Below are positions 21,839 through 34,800 of a stretch of DNA of 64,000 bases, piece by piece (positions within the stretch are counted from its first letter, which is position 1; each line of letters begins with the position of its first letter). The stretch is taken from NCBI GenBank assembly GCA_022113835.1, contig JAILWY010000028.1:434001-498000 (forward strand), written 5' to 3'. The stretch comes from Atopsyche davidsoni. Its lineage: Eukaryota; Arthropoda; Insecta; Trichoptera; Hydrobiosidae. The notes beneath the pieces are model-generated. The model saw nothing but the letters and a program-made list of their open reading frames with translations, made no database searches and was not told the origin of the DNA. A program made the translations under genes and the position numbers.

Positions 21839-24800
21839 ATGTCCGCCGCCTCCAGCTGCGGTAGCCACCTGGCTCGGATACTACTCATTAAATTTAATTT
21901 ATTTTTCGTTGTAAGTAGTACTTGCACACTTTATTTGATTCTTCTTTATTTCGCCCAAACTTCTCCTGAAGCAAAACTGATTTGAAGCACATTACACATG
22001 TAAGGAAAATTTCGATACGCGTTGTTGCAGATTCGAATAAAAAAACCTCGTCGTTTCACGCGTTGAATCGCGTTATTTTAAAATCATTCGTACTGCTTGT
22101 TTAGTTGTTTCCCAAAAGAGTTGTAAATATTTACACTGGGCCCGGCATCATTCCCAGTGCTTGGAAAATATCACACAGCGGCCAATTTTAAATTAGAACT
22201 ACTGTGTGGGTCGGAATTCCCGACGTTTCGGTCACGGTACCGAGGCCATACTCAGGCTCCAGCTAAAAACCCAAGAGCGCGGCAATTCTAATAGAAATAT
22301 ACGTACCACGTTGTTTTAAGTGAAATTGTATAATACAAAGCATAAAACGATACACGCCAGTGGCGTGCGTAAATGCAATCAATAAAGCATTGTTTCCTTT
22401 GGATATCTTTTGATCAACATAACAAAACATATTTTGAAGAAATTCTGTATTTGATTGAATTGGAAGCGTTCGCGGGTTGGCGTGTTTTCATGTCGTGGAT
22501 TGAAGATGGCCTTGGTAGCGGCGCCGAAACTCAATCTTGAGCACGTCAGTGCGCAGCTGACCGGGTGCTGCTTTGATTTTTCAGATGACGGGCGTCGCCC
22601 TGCTGATGCTGTGCATCTGGGCGCTGGCCAGCTCTTATTCATTCCAATCGGCCGCCTCCACCATCGACCCGATCCTGGGGAAGGTGAGACTTTCAAATGT
22701 TCAACGTGAGCTTTGTGACTTGAGAAATCTTCTTCTTCTTCTTTTTCTTCCCAATTGTGAAGAAAATTCAAATGGACTACTGTCGCGTGGATCGCTCCTG
22801 GATGAGGGACCCTCCCTCGCAGTCTGCACCGCACGCCACTGGCAGCAGCCAATAGCTCTCAATTATTCAAAGACATTTCCCGGGTATCCCCCGACCGGTT
22901 GAACGACCGCCGCCCCTGGACAGTAAGACGGCCACTCATCGACGACACACACATTCATTTCGTATAGAAATATGAATAGCCAAACGGCTAGGTGACTACG
23001 AAAAAATCATATTTATCATCATATAGAACGACTCGCAAACAAGTACCATTCTATTACGATTTATTACTAATTTATTATGATTAGGCACATTGGTTCACAC
23101 ACAGAAGATGATTAAAGAAATTCTCAGAAAAATATCATCGTGATTTGTGTGGGATTTGAACCCACATCCCCAGGCTTACGTGGCCGGTGTACTGACCATT
23201 GTACTAACGTCACATCTAAGTCTAGTAATAATATAATAAATACGCACTTGATTGACGTTCAATCCAAAAAATAGACACACTAATACTATTTTCAAAAAAA
23301 AAAATTTTTTTTTTCTAAAGTAGCTCATTTAATTAGATTAGAGGGATTGGTTAGGTTGGTTAGGTGATTAGATTAGAGGTATTGGTTCGAATCCCACTGT
23401 AGACTTGTTTGAATTGAATTCGACCGAGTAACGGAGTGAATGTTTTGAGCGCGACAATAATGTGCGATGATGATGATGATGCCGCAGATATCCCGGAGCC
23501 CCTCCGCGTGGGGCGTGCTGCTGGGAGGAGCAGCCCTGTTCCTGGTGCCCAGCGTGTTGGGGAGCTGCGGGGCCGCCCTGCGCCGCCCCTGTCTCCTCTC
23601 TACGGTACGCCACTGCCCCTGCTATAATATACATCAGGGCTCCCCAACCTTTTTGCACCCAAGAGCACATTTTAGAATGCCTGTCGGGCGGCGGGCACAC
23701 GTAAAACTGTCGGCGGGCGCCATGGTGCCCGCGGTCATAGGGTTGGGGACCACTGATATACATACTTTGAACTAAAAACTAAGTCTTCTATATCTAATAT
23801 ATATATATTTTTAGTACGCCGTCATAGTGGCTGTGGGGCTTCTCATTCAAGTGTCTGGAGGAGTTCTTCTCACCATGTACAGAAAGGAGGTAAAGTATTA
23901 TCAAGTTATTCGCGGTTCCACAGTTGCATGCAACGGTTCAAATTCTCACTCATTTATACAGCCACAATAGTTCAATTGGCTTGGATGCACACTCCACGAC
24001 ACGCACATCGCAGATGATTTAATTTCTCGGTTGTTGAAATGCTTGAAGTTTATAGACCTCCGACGTTTCGCTACGCGAGTTTTGTTTAAACCATAGGCTC
24101 CCAAACTATTTTGTCCCCTGCCTTGCTCATATTGAATTTTTACATTGTCCGTTATATCTGAAATACGTTAAACAGGGGTCCGTTATATTGAGGTTTTACT
24201 GTATACCTTTATAAATTAAAATTCAAAAAATGCAAATATAGTACCATCCACTAAAAAAATCAATACTTTTAATGGGAGGGATGGGTCTGATGCTTTGATA
24301 ATTTTTTTTCAATATTTAGCATCAAATAAGTCAGATTTAACTTTGAATATCCTCGCCCAGTGATTCCCAATCTATTTATTTTTTTTGTAAGAAGAATGGC
24401 AACCGCACTGAAACCCCTTTCCACCAGGAATAAAGATGGAAAAGCTATCAAAAACCTTCTTGCGATAGTCCATAATGCAGGATAAATAGCAGGTATGTCT
24501 CTTTGAAGCCAGAATTGCTGATATCCCTTTCTCTAAACTGCACCTTCAGTTCTTCATTAGTGCTTATTCCGATCAGTTCTCCTTGTAGTATGACTTCCGA
24601 TTCTTCAATGTAACCGCATGGATTGATAATCCACTGTGGTATTATGGTGATGACCTGCTTTAATGGGATTCACTCTTGTAGACCCCCAATTTAATTTTTC
24701 GCTCTCATCGACCCCTTGCGGGGCAGAATTGACCCTTGGGGGTCGATATTGACCACTTTGGGGACATATGGTTTAAACGTTGTAGCTTTACACCCAAGAG

Positions 24801-27014
24801 ACCAAATGGGTCAGTGACATCACAAATGTTGTACTATTATTGTGTTACTAGAAATGTAGCCCGTCACAGAATGACGCGCATTCGATGAACAATGCTTACA
24901 ATAATAAGATGAATAATGCTTTAATTTTATACCATCAGTTGGATGAAGGTGCAAAGTTCTGTGATATACCTTGGCCTTGAACTTTGAAGCAGAGTGGCCC
25001 ACTGTTAATTTAGCTCCCATTGATGCAAAAGATATACTGTTATTGTATGATCTTATTTTTCTCTTGAAATTTACATTATAAATATCCTTTAAATATACTG
25101 GGGAAATAGGCCTTGCTGGTAGTTTCACTTTATCTTTGTGCACTTGAACTGTTGAACTTTCCATCTGATGGGTTTTCTGCTTGATAATGTAAAGCATTGC
25201 AGAATCGACAGGTCACACTAATTAATCCGAAGACAAACGCAGCGTTCGCTGTGCATCAGTTTCTTTTTGTCTTGAGGTCGATGCGCGTACTCGAATTTTA
25301 AGAAGACGCTGCTCACGTTTTCCTTCCAACTCATTGCTTGACATTTATGTCACATTTCGTGTCACAAACAACGCATCACTTTTCACTGCACTGTTCTTTA
25401 TTTGATGCAGTCTTTATCACGTTCAATAGTGCAATTCTTTTTTAATTACATTTTCTGTGCGTAGAAGGTGTTATTTTGAGTTATCAATGATGTGATTAAT
25501 AATTTCTAATGCAATTTCGATAAAAAAATAGAGATGGCATTTGTGTCAAACTGACATAAGCTGGAAATTCCTTAGAAGCATCCAAAATTTGTTTTTTTGT
25601 AAAAGTTCTAAATTTGAAATTCTCACGGTGGAGAACAGAAGCATATAATTCGTACATATTGTAACTCGCTAAAGCATATTTTAAAGTTTATGAATGAAAA
25701 TATTATCCTATCGTCTTGAAATTCGGCACATAGCTGCGGAAAAAATTACTTAACTTATGTGCAAAAAATCAGCGTTGTATCTTTTAAGATATTCTATACA
25801 GAACGGAAAAATGAAACATACATACATACATACATACAAACACACAATGGCTATTATTATTGTGTTATAATGTTTGGTTTGTTGTTTAGACTGACGCCGC
25901 GGTCAGGGGCGTGCTGTCCCAGGACATGAGGGAGAACTTCGCGAGTGTGTCTGACGGTGCAGTGGCGTGGGGGGAAGTCTTTTCGAGGTTCCAGTGCTGC
26001 GGCATCAACAACGCGAGGCACGCGGGCTTTATTCATTAATTAACACACTAAAGGCGGGGCGGGTACTGGTACCCATTTCGCGGACTACTGCCTGAAGGCG
26101 GGGCGCGTATTAACACCTTTTTGAATGTGTTTACTCTAAAAGCGGCACAAGGTCATTTTATTCTTTAGGTATATTTAGGAATGTCTCGAAATGTTTGTTT
26201 AGGACTCGTCAACGTTACTTCTACCGATACTGTCCAGTGATTCTGAACAAAGTTACAATGAAGAAGTGGAGTGGTCAGAGAATGATAATCCTCCTATTAT
26301 TGAACAATTTTTGGGACAAAGTGGTGTTGTTGTGATGCCAAGTAATCCGCAAAGTGTATATGAAGTGGTTCAACTTTTAATACGAAACGATTTATTTGAC
26401 TACATGCAAATCAAAGAGTGTATAGACTAGATTTCGCACGCGCAATTTTACGCGAATTTTGCACATCAGTTTAGTCAATTTGGTACCCGCTTAAAGTGTG
26501 TTAATTAATTCTATTATTTTCTTTTTTTAAGACGCACGACAGAGTCTTTGGCTCTTAGTATCAAGTCATGATAGGTGATCGCATTTCATTGTTCTGACTC
26601 GAAGCCACGGACGCAGAATACCTGTACAGTGTTTCACGTGATTTCTTTTGCTTGTGCTTCCAGTGATTTCACCAGGAGTACCGGTCTCGGAGTTCCCGCC
26701 TCATGCTGCATCGGTAGCTCCGCTTCCAGCCAGCAGCCTCCGTCAGATTGTCCAGAAACCGACCGGTACCCTCGGGTAAGTGCTTGTCTACTGTACATAC
26801 ACCAACAATAGCAGACAAGATCCACTTTGCATGGTGTTGAGATGGGGTACTCTTCGCTGTCCAGGGTTGCTGGAGCGTCTTCCTCGACAAGCTGCACGAC
26901 TTCCGGGACGCCATCGGCGGCGCCATCATCGCCCTGACGACGGGCGAGATCCTCATGATCGTCTCCTCGGTGTACCTGGCCAGGCTGGCCGTGGTGATGC
27001 ACAAGATCTTCTAG
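21839..27014 (+). CDS. Tetraspanin, 7 coding exons
   Basis: Exons are 21839-21910, 22585-22683, 23488-23604, 23815-23889, 25890-26017, 26664-26775 and 26865-27014 (250 aa). TM1 spans exons 1-2 (KFNLFFVMTGVALLMLCIWA), TM2 is in exon 3 (AWGVLLGGAALFLVPSV), TM3 in exon 4 (YAVIVAVGLLIQVSGGVLL) and TM4 in exon 7. The large extracellular loop has CCG (residues about 158-160), a second CC (ASCC), then single Cys in SDCPE and GCW: six cysteines, as expected for the family. Length is normal. All junctions are phase 0 except exon 5/6, which is phase 2 and needs a GC donor (gcgag|gcacgc). If that donor is not used, translation ends a few codons later and loses half the loop and TM4. Tetraspanins organise receptors and integrins in the plasma membrane. 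The exact subfamily is not identified. It sits between the two lectin genes on the same strand. Confidence 0.85.
23140..23213 (-). repeat. tRNA-derived SINE head in tetraspanin intron 2
   Basis: On the minus strand, 'gtacaatggtcagtac' (D-arm-like, A box) and a perfect T arm 'gtgggttcaaatcccac' (B box) are correctly spaced. The anticodon arm lacks the expected U33, so a decayed tRNA or SINE head is more likely than a working tRNA. A related A-box segment lies at about 18370-18405. Confidence 0.5.
23635..23755. mobile_element. hAT-type MITE (121 bp) in tetraspanin intron 3
   Basis: Ends cagggctccccaacc / ggttggggaccactg and a perfect 8-bp duplication ATATACAT on both sides (23627-23634, 23756-23763). 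A related copy lies at 32966-33143. Confidence 0.85.
24092..24770 (-). mobile_element. hAT element remnant with transposase fragments in tetraspanin intron 4
   Basis: Perfect 8-bp duplication GTTTAAAC flanks it (24084-24091, 24771-24778). On the minus strand there are two fragments of a ZBED/SCAND3-like hAT transposase: one around 24655-24480 (STNEELKVQFRERD) and the C-terminal dimerisation region at 24451-24269 (FLVERGFSAVAILLTKK...RGYSKLNLT...KHQTHPSH). It is truncated and non-functional. Confidence 0.85.
24848..25865 (-). mobile_element. Helitron fragment in tetraspanin intron 4
   Basis: A minus-strand copy ending CTAG at 24848 before T, with the same hairpin (cattctgtgacgggc) as the copy at 12438-13078. 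It keeps more coding sequence: a frame at 25197-24820 has RSYNNSISFASMGAKL and VYHRTLHLHP, motifs of the N-terminal (Helitron-like N) part of Helitron Rep/helicase proteins. The 5' end position is approximate. Confidence 0.8.
26040..26504 (+). mobile_element. piggyBac-like non-autonomous element, short form, in tetraspanin intron 5
   Basis: TTAA at both ends, the same inverted repeats as 15144-15760, and the same transposase N-terminal remnant (carrying an insertion and a frame change). It lacks the duplicated right end of the long form. Its left edge lies only 22 nt downstream of the GC splice donor of tetraspanin exon 5. Confidence 0.8.
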
Positions 27015-27248
27015 CGCCGGGGACCGCGGAGCCCCCCGGGGGACCGCCCCCGGGACCCCCCGGGCTCCGCCACAAAGATGAACAATCTCGGTGCTAACCT
27101 CAAAGTGAACAGGGTGGGGGTGGGGCCGAGGGTGGACGGCCTCAACGGGAACTTGAAGCCGGACGGCGCGGAGAAGAGAGGGGGAGTGTTTACAATTATT
27201 GTCGGCAGTGGAAAAATTGAATGGCTGGGCGGTGTTAAAAATGATTGA
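27015..27248 (+). other. In-frame extension after the tetraspanin UAG stop (readthrough candidate)
   Basis: After the tetraspanin TAG (27012-27014, followed by C) the same frame stays open for 77 codons to TGA at 27246-27248. The first 21 codons are Arg/Pro/Gly-rich and highly GC-rich (RRGPRSPPGDRPRDPPGS). A Met at 27078 then starts a segment MNNLGANLKVNRVGVGPRV... with codon composition like the upstream exon. It may be a readthrough tail, a separate small ORF, or GC-rich 3' UTR. Confidence 0.35.
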
Positions 27249-27346
27249 AAAGTAATTCTAATGTGATACGATGATTCTAAACTCTTTTTTAATCTGCGTA
27301 GTCTCTAAAGCATTTTGCATCCAATCATCCGATTTGATTTAAATAC

Positions 27347-27563
27347 CAGAGGCGTGCGGTCTATACTAACAAGTATGTTTTATAGTCTACGTATTTGCTA
27401 AATTACATTACAAAAGCCTGTCGTGAATTACAATAATACAAGAAATAGGACGGTTATTTTTTTATTAAATTAATTTAAAAAATATCCGTTCATAAAAGTT
27501 TTTCTAAATGTATATAAAGTATCAACAATTTTTTTTGCCCATTTCATCGACGGCACGCCACTG
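27347..27563. mobile_element. MITE with cagtggcgtgcgg ends
   Basis: Imperfect inverted ends cagaggcgtgcggt / cggcacgccactg, 217 bp apart, extended by an inverted ttaaatac/gtatttaa. Related ends occur at 49770-49898 and, singly, near 16757, 22351 and 22820. Confidence 0.6.
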
Positions 27564-27776
27564 GTATTTAATTTTTTTATTAAAAACACGAACAGCTCGC
27601 CGAGGAGCCTTCATATTGATTGAGTAATTAGTTAATTATATTATAAACTTAATGTATATGTATTTATGTATATTTTCTAGTAGTAAATAAGATATTTGTA
27701 AATAGGGAGCGAGAAGTACGAGTTTTTTTTATTTATTACTCCACACGAGAAGAACACCAACATCTACACTCTGCAA

Positions 27777-27920
27777 CTGTGATTTTCAACCTTTTTGAAT
27801 TCGCGACCCCTTTAAAAAATTTTGGCGATCCCCTAATTAAAATATGTCAGTGATTTTTAAGACTAAAGACAAGCAATTTACTTTTTATTTTAACCGCGAC
27901 CCACAGGTTGAAAAACACTG
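27777..27920. mobile_element. hAT-type MITE (144 bp)
   Basis: Ends ctgtgattttcaacc / ggttgaaaaacactg, with a near-perfect 8-bp duplication CTCTGCAA/CTCTACAA on either side. A partial relative lies at about 32245-32370. Confidence 0.7.
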
Positions 27921-28844
27921 CTCTACAAGAATGCAAAAATGCTGACCGGCAAATTCATACTACATTTTATGATTTAACAAAAACTTTTTTTTATCCTGAA
28001 ACACTTCTTATACCGGATTCGACAAGCAAGTGTGCTAGGCACTAGACTCCGCGGGTAAGTGTCTTTGACCACTAAGGCTTCAGACGAATACTAAGTATAT
28101 TTTATAAGATAAAAGTATTTGTAATGCAATAAAAAACAGAGAAAAGTACACAAGTATGATTAAGCAAGAAGTGTAATGAAATTGTCTCACGTGCTTGCAA
28201 TTAATAAAAAAAAAAAAGCAAAACTGTATACAATAAATATTTTTTAAAATTATTATTATTTATTTTTAATTGTGATTTAAAACAGAAGTGATGAATAACT
28301 TCCCAGCTTTGGTGTATTAATACTTATAAGCATAATTTTAATTAAAAATAAATTATGCGTAAAAAAAAATACAGAGTATACACATTTGGATCGAAATATT
28401 ACACATAAAATATAAAATAATATTTTGGGAACATAATTTTGCATATTTAATTAAAAATATTAATAAAACATTGTACACGTGGTACAATGATAAAATATAT
28501 TCAGTGCAAAGTAAAATCGTACATATTGCGAACTTGTTTGTTATATATATATATATGGAAATGAGTTTTTATTGTAATTTTTTTTAATTATCGCGTTTTA
28601 CACGGACGCCACTGGAGTGTGTTATATTTCGCTTTATGCTGACTTGCTGCATGTATAAAAACACTTTGCAATAACAGCAGTTTATTAGAGAAGTATTCTT
28701 GACTTGCAACGTTTTCCCCGATTCGTCATATATATTATAATAGCAGGTTAGTCTACCCTCGCTTATTCTTATGTGTACAGATTAGTAGAGATTGGATGTC
28801 TAATGCTCGTTAAGTTGATGTTTATTATTATTACAATTCAGGTT

Positions 28845-31800
28845 ATGGCCTTGAGTCTCCTCTGCCTCTTCTGGCTTTTTTGCGAATACAACGCCCAGGT
28901 GATACAAGGTATGGCTTTATCAGATGAATTTTAGTACAATTAAATTGTAGCACAGTTAAAGTGATTTATAATGAATTTTTCAACACATTTCAAGAAGAAA
29001 TGTTGATGTAGTGTTGATGCTTCTCCAGAGATTCCCGAAATATATCCACTCCTTATCGCCAGTGTAGGGGTTAGGTTAGTACCTACATCGGACCAAGTGT
29101 CATACAGTCCTCTGGATTGTGTCAATCACACCAGATAAATAATTCTGGAGATCTCTATTATGCGTCGGGACCCCATATAAGTGGCTTCCCCGCGCCTCTC
29201 GAGAATACGCAAATATTTCGCCAGGTTTCTGATTTACAACCATAACATCAATCCTGCAACCACCAACATCACATCAACGACATCGGAGACCTACACACCT
29301 AATCACCTTTCAGCGAAATTGGTGACAACAATTATTACGTCGAAACCAGTAATTCTAAATTAATTAAACAATTTAACAATTCGATCTTGTGGTTCTTCGA
29401 TATTTCACCTGTCAGTCAACTCACGCGGCACCCATTTTTTCCCATGGCACGTGAACGCTTGGAAAGACGTTTCCGAGTCATGTTTGCGCATCATCTTCAT
29501 CCTCAATGGTCAAGGTGAAACTTGTTGCAGACGATGGCTATAGCTTTTACCAGCAGTACAACAAGTCGTACAGGTTCTACGAGGCGGCGCAGGTGTGGAC
29601 GGCGGCCTGGAGGGTGTGTCGCCAGGGCGGGGGGCGCCTGGCCATGCCCAGGAGTTCCGGGGAGGCGGAGGTCCTGAGAGCCATCCTGACGCAGCATCCT
29701 CCAGCCAGCCTGAGGGCGGGAGGGGCGGCGCGTCCAGACTACGCGTTCCTCGGCTTCACCGACGCCTTCGCGGAAGGCGTCTTCATCACCGACAACGGTA
29801 AGATTACAAAATCACCCATCAGAGCCAGTTGATTGACAACTTCAATATCAACATCGACAACACAGCAGTGGAGGGGTTAAAAATTCAAAATAACTGGGAT
29901 CCTGACAATTCAAGTCAGATTTGAGACAGCACGCAGTACATCTAAAAATTTGATGAAAGTACAGGAAACCTCGATATAACTGACCAATGTTTTTGTGTCC
30001 GTTAAAACCGAAACTCCGTTATATAAAAATAGGTTTAAAATAAATAAAAAGAACTAATACAATACAAAGTTCTTCAAATGGATGTCCATTATATCGAGGT
30101 TTTACTGTACTATGCTCAAGAGATATAACATTGAAATTGTAATGTAGGTAGATTGTGATTGTGCTTATGACGTGTGTTGCGCCATGTTGTCTCATGATAA
30201 AAGTGAAAACGAACAGACGTCCGTAGTTTTATTACAATGGCGAACGAGACTGGTATAAATTATATCGCGTACGTATAAAAATAATTAGTGCTAGTGGGGA
30301 AAAAAGTCATCTTACGTGGACAGACTCGAGGTGTACTTTCTTGTGAACGGGGTGGAGGACAATTTGAGGTTACCGACGTTGATTGCTGTCCTATCGGTAC
30401 GACAGGTGAGACTCGCTGGAGATTTACCCAATTATAGTTTTGATTTTATATCAATCAGACAATATTGGAAACTCGCTGCAGATACACTAAATGCTATGTT
30501 GTCTCAGTTCTCTTTCTTTGCACAAAGAGCAAACTTTCTCCCTCCAATAAATCTCCTATGGTTCACCCAATGTGCGGAACTCCACAGAGATACATAAATG
30601 AAGACGATCCACGAGGTTGACCTCGCCCACTCCTTCCAAATCTCCACCCCCTTAGTCCCAAACCCATCGATCAGGTCCCTCCTCGAGTATAACCCTGACT
30701 TGACTGCCTCTTCAAAAAAAGGCCAAAAGCCATTCCCCCACCCACCCAAACTCAATAACCCCATGGAGACACATGTCACCTAGTAAGCTTGAAGGCGTTT
30801 AAGAAGATATACACCTCTCCTATTCTGCCGTAAAAGCTAGAAATAAAAGACAAGTCTCAGTTCTTCTTTATGGAGTCGAAGCTTGAGCACTCAAGCAGAA
30901 ATGTGGCTGTATATGAGAATCCTTAAAATACCATGCTTTGGTGTTGGTAAAGAAGCGGAAAGTCTCCCATTTTGATCCCATTTTTTGTAACAGTAAGTGT
31001 AGCATCCCGCAGCTGATTATCCGAGGAAAAATAAAAGGAAAACGGGGCATTGGAAGAAGGAAGTTTACAGAGTTAGCTGGAGGTCGGAAGCACGGCCGAA
31101 TTGGTAAGACTGGCCTGGGATAGGGTGAAATGGTGAAATCGCCAAAGCAGGTCGCTGTTTGCTGTTTGTTTAGGCGAGACTCTGGAGACGTACTACAACA
31201 GCTGGGCTTTCGGAGAGCCAAACAACCTGGGCGGGGATGAGCACTGCGGCTCGCTGTACCGCTTCGGGGGTCTCAACGACCTGCCTTGCGACCGACCAGC
31301 CGCCTTCGTCTGCGAGAAAGGCCCTCGGGATGCTGTGCCGCGCCAGCCCCCCCGCAGCCGGGCGTCTGACGCAGGTACAGGCTGCTTTCATACCCTTCAA
31401 GCTGGTATGCTTGTTTATTACATATAGCGAGATCGTGACGTCACAGAACCCATTTACTATTAATGCTATATAACGTATAAGAGAAATCACTAGTAAACCT
31501 ACGGATGTATCTCCCCAAGCCCTTTTCGCCGTTGGTGTTATGTTGCTTGTTGATTATGGATGTAGATCAAAAGGCTGGCGAAATGTTTGCGTATTCGTTT
31601 ATTTATATGAATTGGACAAGACAGAATAATACGTGGTTACTGGTCGAGTGCCTGCGTCTCTCTGTGGGGTTGCGTTATCGCTGGGGTTGTTGGGTTGATG
31701 TAAAATTAGAAAGTCTCTACCTGCGGTAGGGGCGGAGCTTAATAAGTCAAATAATGTAGCGGTTTATTTGCACTGACCGCTACACCCTTAAAAGGTGCAA

Positions 31801-34800
31801 ACGTTCAATCAGCATTTGGTTTTGAGCACAGAGCAACAAAGGAAGGACGCGAAAGACATTTATTGATCTGCAGGGTACACCTTTGTCCCGGGGGCCGGCA
31901 GGTACTACAGGCTTCACCGCGAGTTCAGGGGTTGGATGAGCGCCGCCATGGCCTGCCGGGGGGAGGGGGCGGAGCTGGCTCATCCCCTGAACACAGCCGA
32001 GTTCATCGCCATCCGAGACATCTTCCGAACCACCCCCAACAACATCCTCCTGCTGGGCTTCAACGACGCATACGTGGAGTCGGAGTACTTGGACATGCAA
32101 GGTCAGTAAAAACAAAATATTACCTCTGAAAATTAGGAGGCTACGATCGTGTTAATTTGTGATAGCAAAAATCATTGTTTCACTTCAAAAATCACTGGCT
32201 TGCTTCATCGATTGTGTAATCTTTCAGAGTGTAAATACGCAGTTCCTAGGTAAGTTAAAAGATTCTGGCGACCCCCTAGGCCTGGGGTCTAATTACAAAC
32301 TATTGTCTTTTTCTTTTACCCGCAACCCCCCGAGTAAGGCTTTGCGACCCACCGGTTGAAAATAGAGTACAAGACCGCTAAAGCAACTGTTGTCGTGATG
32401 ATGACACATGATCAATTTCAGTATGATTGAATAACACGTCGGTGTTTATTTATTTGTGTTTCAGGGAATCCCATGCCGTCAGGGGTGTTTAGATGGCCAG
32501 CAGACCGGGCGGGTAATTCTCCGAACGAAGATTGCCTATCACTGAACGCCGACATGCTGTTAAACGACCTGCCTTGCAGCACCCCTGCCATCTTCATCTG
32601 CCAGAAGGACGACACGACCCCCCCATTTACCGTTCTGTGTCCCGACACAGTGTCAGGTGAGACAGTTCCAACAGCTTTGGGATATTTCTGGAAGTCTGCC
32701 CCCCGGGAGACGCCAGGGGTACTGCGAGCTCTCGGGACCACCAACGCGTGTTCCGAAACGATCCAAGAGGTCATCATCGACCTCGCACACTCCTTCCAAA
32801 TCTCCACCCACTTAGTTCCAAACCCCTCAATCAACACCTTCTTCGAGTTCACTCCTCCACCCACCCAACCCCAAACACAACCCCACGGTGACACAAGTCA
32901 CCCAGTCATTTTGAAGGCGCTGAAGGAAAATCTTTCTGTTTCGCCGATAAAGCCAAATACACTAGAGCAGTGGTCCCGCGGGCACCATGGCGCCCGCCGA
33001 CCGTTTTACGTGTGCCCGCCGCCGTGCGACTAATAACTAATATAATTATATTCTTGGAATGAAGTATTTTTTGTGCATTATATTTTTTTTATTGACCATG
33101 CATTCTAGAATGTGCTCTTGGGTGCAAAATGCTTGGGGACTCCTAGAGACTAGACCAGCGCGTGTCGCTGACCCCCAGTCCCCATGTTGTGCACGGCTCA
33201 TGTCCCTCAGATTACTGGTTCTACCCCGAGGCGGGCTACTACTACAGGCTGCACGAGAGCCCCCGCAGCTGGTTCGAGGCCGCGGAGGAGTGCCGGCGCG
33301 AGGGGGCCGCGCTGGCCATGCCCTCGGGGGGGGCCGAGGCGCTGGCGCTGCAGCAGGAGCTCGCGGCCCGCCCCGCCTACAGCCAGCCCGAGGGTCCTCT
33401 CCGCGACTACGCCATGCTCGGCTTCAGCGACGCCATCTCCGAGGGCCGATACCTTACTGAAGACGGTACGAGCCGCGTGATATACACCCTTGCATATTTT
33501 AAACTGACTCAGTTTGATAATGCCAACGGGTTGGCGAAACCGGTCACCAATAAAAATTAACATAATTAAAATATTAACACACTTTAGGCGGGTACCAAAT
33601 TGACTAAACTGATGTTCGTAGTAGGCAAAATTCGCGTAAAATTGCGCGTGTGAAATCTTGTCTATACACTCTTTGATTTTTTTTTCTTCCGTCTAGCAAC
33701 TCCGAGTTAATTATGAGATTTTTGTTAAATAATTAAATGTTATTGTTACACAATAGCCTATATTATATTTATTTTTAAGCGGGTAACCAAATTGACTAAA
33801 CTGATGTGCGAAGCGGACGAAATTCGCGTAAAATTGCACGTGTGAAATCTAGTCTATACACTCTTTGATTTGCATGTAGTCAAATAAATCGTTTCCTATA
33901 AAAAGTTGAACCACTTCATACACACTTTGCGGATTACTTGGCATCACAGCAACACCACTTTGTCCTAAAAATTGTTCAATAATTGGAGGATTGTCATTCT
34001 CTGACCACTCCACTTCTTCATTGTCACTTTGCTCAGAATCACTGGACAGTATTGGTAGAAGTAACGTTGACGAGTCCTAAACAAACATTTCGAGCTGTAA
34101 ACCTAAAGAGTAAAATGACCTTGTGCCGCTTTTAGAGTAAACACATTCAAAACGTATTAATATGCGCCCCGCCTTCAGGCAGTAGTCCGCGGAACGGGTA
34201 CCAGTACCCGCCCCGCCTTTAGTGTGTTAAAATGGAATTCCACCAAGTACTCTGTACATACTTGCCTCTCCCCGTAGGGATTGGTGACCATTTCATCGAA
34301 CATATTTCTATCGAGCCAGTCTCATTAATTCGACCATACTTCCGACCTCCAGTTAACTCTCTAAACTCTCCAAAATGGATCTCGTCATAGGAGGCTGGTG
34401 ACCTTATTATCAAACATATTTCTATCCGGGGCCAGTCTCACGAATCTGGCAGTACTTCCTCCTTCCAATGCCCCCATTTCCTTCGATTTTTCCCTGGACA
34501 ATCAACTGGAGAATGCTATATTTACTGTTACGAAAAATTGTGACTCTCATTTGTGACGCGGTCAACCCATGATATTTTAAGTATTCACCTATAGAGCCAC
34601 ATTTCTGGCGACTCAATTCTTGGCATAGTGGCTGTCTTGAGTGTCCAAGCTTCAACTCCACAAAAGAGAACTGAGACATAGCACTTGGTGAATTTTTCCT
34701 TGGACCATCAGCTGTTGGGTATAACATGACAAAATTATATAAATCCTCGAAACTGTTTTCGTCAGCGTAGGATGAATTCAAAGCCCAGATTGAGCTACAG

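Larger units (their letters stand above)
27249..28844. other. Intergenic region between tetraspanin and lectin B
   Basis: AT-rich, with two MITEs listed separately and no coding region. The lectin B promoter should lie within the last few hundred bases; no confident element was identified. Confidence 0.45.

Noticed and set aside
23140..23213. A possible true tRNA gene on the minus strand
   Set aside because: The T arm is perfect but the anticodon arm lacks U33 and the acceptor stem does not pair; similar A-box segments elsewhere point to a SINE.
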